Below are positions 61,206 to 64,000 of a DNA stretch of 64,000 bases, piece after piece (positions within the stretch are counted from its first letter, which is position 1; every line of letters starts with the position of its first letter). The translations under genes were made by a program, and so were the position numbers. A model generated the notes under the pieces. The model made no database searches. It had not been told where the DNA came from and worked only from the letters and a program-made list of their open reading frames with translations. This DNA is from Rhodococcus sp. Leaf278 (GTDB taxonomy: Bacteria > Actinomycetota > Actinomycetes > Mycobacteriales > Mycobacteriaceae): NCBI RefSeq assembly GCF_001426085.1, contig NZ_LMRR01000014.1, positions 433-64,432 on the forward strand, written 5' to 3'.

Positions 61206-61533
61206 TCGACGACCGGCCCGTCCATTCATTGAGCTCTTCCCACTCGCCGAATGATGGCTTCTGAGGTCCGAGGATTACGACTGGGTCATCGTCGTCGATG
61301 ACCTCGGTCCAGTTGAGGATTTTCTCGACCTCGGTTGTAGCCGTTCCCTGGCTCACAGTGAAGCCACCGGGTTGCTGAAGCTCAGCATTGAGCAGCTCCT
61401 CATCGGTAGTGCCGGGGAACTTATCGACGTACCCAACGCCCGACATCTGGCGACCGATTTCGGTGAATTGGCCGTCGGTGCGTCGCCAGATGTGGCTGCC
61501 TGGACGGGGCCGGATGATCTGCTCGTTAGTCAT
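61198..61533 (-). CDS. Hypothetical protein
   Basis: 111 residues from ATG 61533. Contains SHIWRRTDGQFTEIGRQMSG and an acidic C-terminal half (EVIDDDDPVVILG, GEWEELNEW). No recognised domain. Its stop overlaps the start of the 49-residue gene, so the two are one unit. Typical of accessory DNA. Confidence 0.65.
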   Translation of the reverse strand: MTNEQIIRPRPGSHIWRRTDGQFTEIGRQMSGVGYVDKFPGTTDEELLNAELQQPGGFTVSQGTATTEVEKILNWTEVIDDDDPVVILGPQKPSFGEWEELNEWTGRSSSV

Positions 61534-61619
61534 TCCGTGAGCCTAGGCAGCGGCGCAAGCCCGATCTACCCGTAACGGCAGGCGTCGACCATCCGAGATG
61601 TGCCGTAATCTGACGAGCC

Positions 61620-62009
61620 ATGCGCACTGTTTCCGTGGCGGCGCTGGCCACACTCGTCCTGGTCGGCTGTGCAACCGACCCGAAACCGGCTGCTGAACCG
61701 GCGTCGTTCGACCTCAGGGTCACTGCCCAGATTGCACCCAAGTTCGTCACACCAATTGCAGGCGGTTGTGACTCGAACGGTGTCAGCAAAGGCTCCCCGG
61801 TTCTCGTGCGAGACGAATCGGATACAACTGTGGGGGCGGGGGCGCTCGGGGGCGGATCACTGCAGCCCGATGGAGCCTGCCACTTCTACGCGAATATTAC
61901 TGTCGCAGAGGGGCGAGAGTTCTACGAAGTGACCATAGGCGACCGAGCACCGGCCACCGTGCCGGCCGACAGGGCGCGCACTGGGTTCTCACTCAGCTTC
62001 GGGTACTAG
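61620..62009 (+). CDS. Small lipoprotein
   Basis: 129 residues. Signal and lipobox LVLVGC (Cys 17), then a beta-rich domain with two further cysteines (GGCDSNG, GACHFYANI) and a terminal FSLSFGY. The G-S/P-V-L-V-R-D-E-S segment resembles small mycobacterial/rhodococcal lipoproteins of unknown function. Surface-anchored. Confidence 0.78.
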   Translation: MRTVSVAALATLVLVGCATDPKPAAEPASFDLRVTAQIAPKFVTPIAGGCDSNGVSKGSPVLVRDESDTTVGAGALGGGSLQPDGACHFYANITVAEGREFYEVTIGDRAPATVPADRARTGFSLSFGY

Positions 62010-62380
62010 ACGCCCGCAGGTGGCCCGGACACCGCTCGCGTTGGTGGCCGTCTGCCGACTCATCATCGCGTCGGGTTGGTACCTAGCCACGCGCCCACCA
62101 GGGCGCGGGGCTACTCAGCGCTGAGCAGAACCACAGGGGTCGGAAATTGGGCCTAGGCCCTGTGGGTTCCGAACAGTCCCGGCCAGGGGTCCGATGCCGG
62201 TTGTCTAGGTGAAGCCCCAACTTGAGACCAGTCGGGGACACAAGAGGGCACCTAACCTAGCCCCGACGTAGATGTAGATCCCTGCTTAACTTTGGGAAAG
62301 TTAGAAAATAGATCCAAAAAAGAAAACCCCAGCTAGACGTGCACTTTTGCAACTTCAGCAAGTTACATACACGATACCGG
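62010..62380. other. Gap with AT-rich tract and palindrome
   Basis: No gene. Contains TAACTTTGGGAAAGTTA (62287-62303), a perfect 7-base-arm palindrome, followed by an A-rich run, unusual in this GC-rich window; possible terminator of the minus-strand gene to the right or an operator. Confidence 0.5.
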
Positions 62381-63862
62381 CTACGTAACGCGTCGAGCCC
62401 AGAACGGTACGTAGCGCATGTGCTTACGCCCAGCGTTCGGGTCGTACTGTGTAATCATCCCGGCGTCAAGAGTCTCCCGGATGTACGCCGAAGCTGCAGA
62501 GGACTCTTTGTCGGTGAGACCGAACCGCTCGCGAACGGTAGTGTTCGTGACCTGCTCGCCACTTACTGACTTTAAGCAACTGTGCAGGTAGACAGCCCGG
62601 ATCCTGTCCTCTTTGTCCATATCACTCGTCTTCTTATGGCTGAACAAGGTGACGGTGGTGTGGCCCTCGTTCACAACGATGAGCGGTGCCGGGAGCTGGT
62701 GAAACTCGATTTCGAACGCAATACGGTCCCAACCGCTCCCACGCTCCTCGCAAATGTTGCAACGCCGCATCATGTACGCCAACTTCTCGTTCCGCGAACG
62801 AGGCGGGGCATCCACAAACCGGGAGGGATCAACAAGCGGCGCTCCCGGGTTCGTGATCACCATCCGGTCGTCGTAGATCTCGATGAGGGGACCGGCACCA
62901 CCGACGGAGAAATCTTGGTGAATGAGAGCATTGGCCACGATCTCGCGGATGGCAGTCGGCGGGAACATACTCACTTCGGTTCGCAAGGCCTTGCCGATTA
63001 TCTCGTTCGCCGGCAAGAGGTTGTCGATGTAGTCGACCATCCCGGTGAACCCGGCCGCATAGCCTCGTGTTCCCTCGTGCTCGCGCTCGGCCGTCAACTT
63101 GTTCTTGCCCTTGTATTTGATGACTCGTGCTGCCTTACGCGCAATGGACGGGTAGTCGCTGAGCTGCACACCGAACAGCAGCGCACCCATGTTCGTGATA
63201 CTGACTCGTCCGTTAGGTTCCCGATCAAAGATCTTATCCGACAGGAGCGCGTCAACCACAACGTCTCGCTCGGCAGGGACGGCTACCCCTTGGAGTTTGT
63301 AGTAGGCGGCATGGTCCACATGCTCAAGCGCCTCGTCCTCGGTCAACCCGCTAAGAGCCGCCCTGTGCTCGAACGGGACAACGTCGAGATTTCGATAGAG
63401 TTGTTTAGCCTCGACCGGGTGGGCATTCAACTTCTTTTTGTGACTACCGATACGGATATACGCGATTCCTTGGAACATGACAGGAGAGTGCGCTGCGGCG
63501 CCGATTTCAAGGACGACGGTACGCTTCCCGTCGACTTGTCCGTGGTAGTAGACGAGTCCAGGGTCGGGACTTAGAGACCCCACAACCCATGGCTGGAAGG
63601 CTTGATTGCCCTTCTTGAGCGTTGTCTCATCGAACGCGGTTCCGACCAATTTGTGAGTACCGTCCTCCACGCCCCAAACCAGATACGCCCGAGCCTCTCC
63701 GTGGAGAGCCGCCGCGTTCGCAAGCGCAGAGATGTACTCACCGATCTCCTGCGGGTCGTTCATGTTCTGCTTGAACTCAAGCCACTCGCTCTCGGCCGGT
63801 TGTTCGACTAGGCGGTTGACCAGGTCCTCGAACTCGGCGCGGGCTTCAGGTAGGGGGGACAC
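62381..63862 (-). CDS. AlbA_2 (Schlafen-like) / HATPase_c_4 / winged-helix protein
   Basis: 493 residues from GTG 63862. AlbA_2 domain first: ESEWLEFKQNMNDPQEIGEYISALANAAAL, then YLVWGVEDGTHKLVG. Central HATPase_c_4 region: FPPTAIREIVANALIHQDFS, EIYDDRMVITNPGAPL, ICEERGSGWDRI. C-terminal winged helix: VTNTTVRERFGLTDKESSAAS. This architecture is common in putative RNA-/DNA-binding regulators of mobile and defence loci; some relatives are linked to antiphage functions. Biochemical role unproven. Confidence 0.87.
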   Translation of the reverse strand: MSPLPEARAEFEDLVNRLVEQPAESEWLEFKQNMNDPQEIGEYISALANAAALHGEARAYLVWGVEDGTHKLVGTAFDETTLKKGNQAFQPWVVGSLSPDPGLVYYHGQVDGKRTVVLEIGAAAHSPVMFQGIAYIRIGSHKKKLNAHPVEAKQLYRNLDVVPFEHRAALSGLTEDEALEHVDHAAYYKLQGVAVPAERDVVVDALLSDKIFDREPNGRVSITNMGALLFGVQLSDYPSIARKAARVIKYKGKNKLTAEREHEGTRGYAAGFTGMVDYIDNLLPANEIIGKALRTEVSMFPPTAIREIVANALIHQDFSVGGAGPLIEIYDDRMVITNPGAPLVDPSRFVDAPPRSRNEKLAYMMRRCNICEERGSGWDRIAFEIEFHQLPAPLIVVNEGHTTVTLFSHKKTSDMDKEDRIRAVYLHSCLKSVSGEQVTNTTVRERFGLTDKESSAASAYIRETLDAGMITQYDPNAGRKHMRYVPFWARRVT

Positions 63863-64000
63863 GCGCCCATTCTACGGTGGCAATCCAGACGCCAGACGTA
63901 ACGACCATGGACGCAGCCACGCCCAAATTCCGACCCTGCAACCAAAAGATGGACACTAACCGATGAGGGAGTGCCCACGGGGGTGCCCGATAAAACCCCA
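63863..64000. other. Right edge, no gene recognised
   Basis: 138 bp with no recognised frame; a short repeat-like GGAGTGCCC / GGGGTGCCC pair lies near the end. Confidence 0.4.

Noticed and set aside
61056..61533. Toxin-antitoxin pair
   Set aside because: Size and overlap fit, but no toxin or DNA-binding motif is visible in either product.
1..64000. CRISPR array or phage structural genes
   Set aside because: No regularly spaced short repeats and no capsid, tail, terminase or integrase genes were seen.

Overview
The window is high-GC DNA from an actinobacterium, most likely a Rhodococcus/Rhodococcoides-type soil organism. The signs are frequent GTG starts, many one-component regulators each paired with a catabolic enzyme, actinobacterial lipoproteins, and a gamma-resorcylate (tsd) locus in the same gene order as described for Rhodococcus jostii RHA1. 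No 16S or housekeeping marker is present, so the genus is an inference.

Layout. 0-1.3 kb: the 3' end of a FadB-type beta-oxidation gene and a frameshifted solute-binding lipoprotein. 1.3-9.1 kb: an MFS exporter, an MDR reductase, an SGNH hydrolase, and enzyme-regulator pairs (PadR, MerR, MarR) with palindromic operator candidates between them. Two back-to-back remnants of DUF1214 genes lie at 4.0-4.3 kb. 9.2-17.0 kb: a ribose-type ABC importer and two amidohydrolases that share an upstream 17-bp motif, so they may form one uptake-plus-hydrolysis regulon. 17.1-20.8 kb: an overlapping dicarboxylate symporter / LysR / phosphonoacetate hydrolase operon. 21-25 kb: NmrA, SnoaL, TetR, epoxide hydrolase and MerR genes. 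25-31 kb: two exported proteins, one resembling the LecA (PA-IL) lectin fold, a 1160-residue SARP/AAA-type regulator and a methyltransferase. 30.8-31.8 kb: a cluster of truncated genes. 31.8-33.0 kb: a secretory lipase.

Two copies of a roughly 300-bp direct repeat, at 33.04 and 54.92 kb, each begin with the 3' portion of a tRNA-Leu gene. They bracket a 21.9-kb segment that looks like a degenerate, integrase-less genomic island. It carries a TetR/DHA2 efflux pair and the complete tsdBADC-tsdR-tsdT locus: decarboxylation of gamma-resorcylate to resorcinol, hydroxylation to hydroxyquinol, ring cleavage, and maleylacetate reduction to 3-oxoadipate. It also carries a SnoaL/MDR/PadR module, a GGDEF protein, HxlR/SDR and MarR/amidohydrolase pairs, and a TetR-controlled pair of paralogous membrane proteins.

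To the right of 54.9 kb the content changes to mobile-type DNA: orphan hypotheticals, lipoproteins, an IS21-family element (57912-60464) with a 5-bp target duplication that splits a small gene, and an AlbA_2/HATPase (Schlafen-like) protein. The geometry of the tRNA fragments predicts an intact tRNA-Leu gene beyond the right edge of the window.
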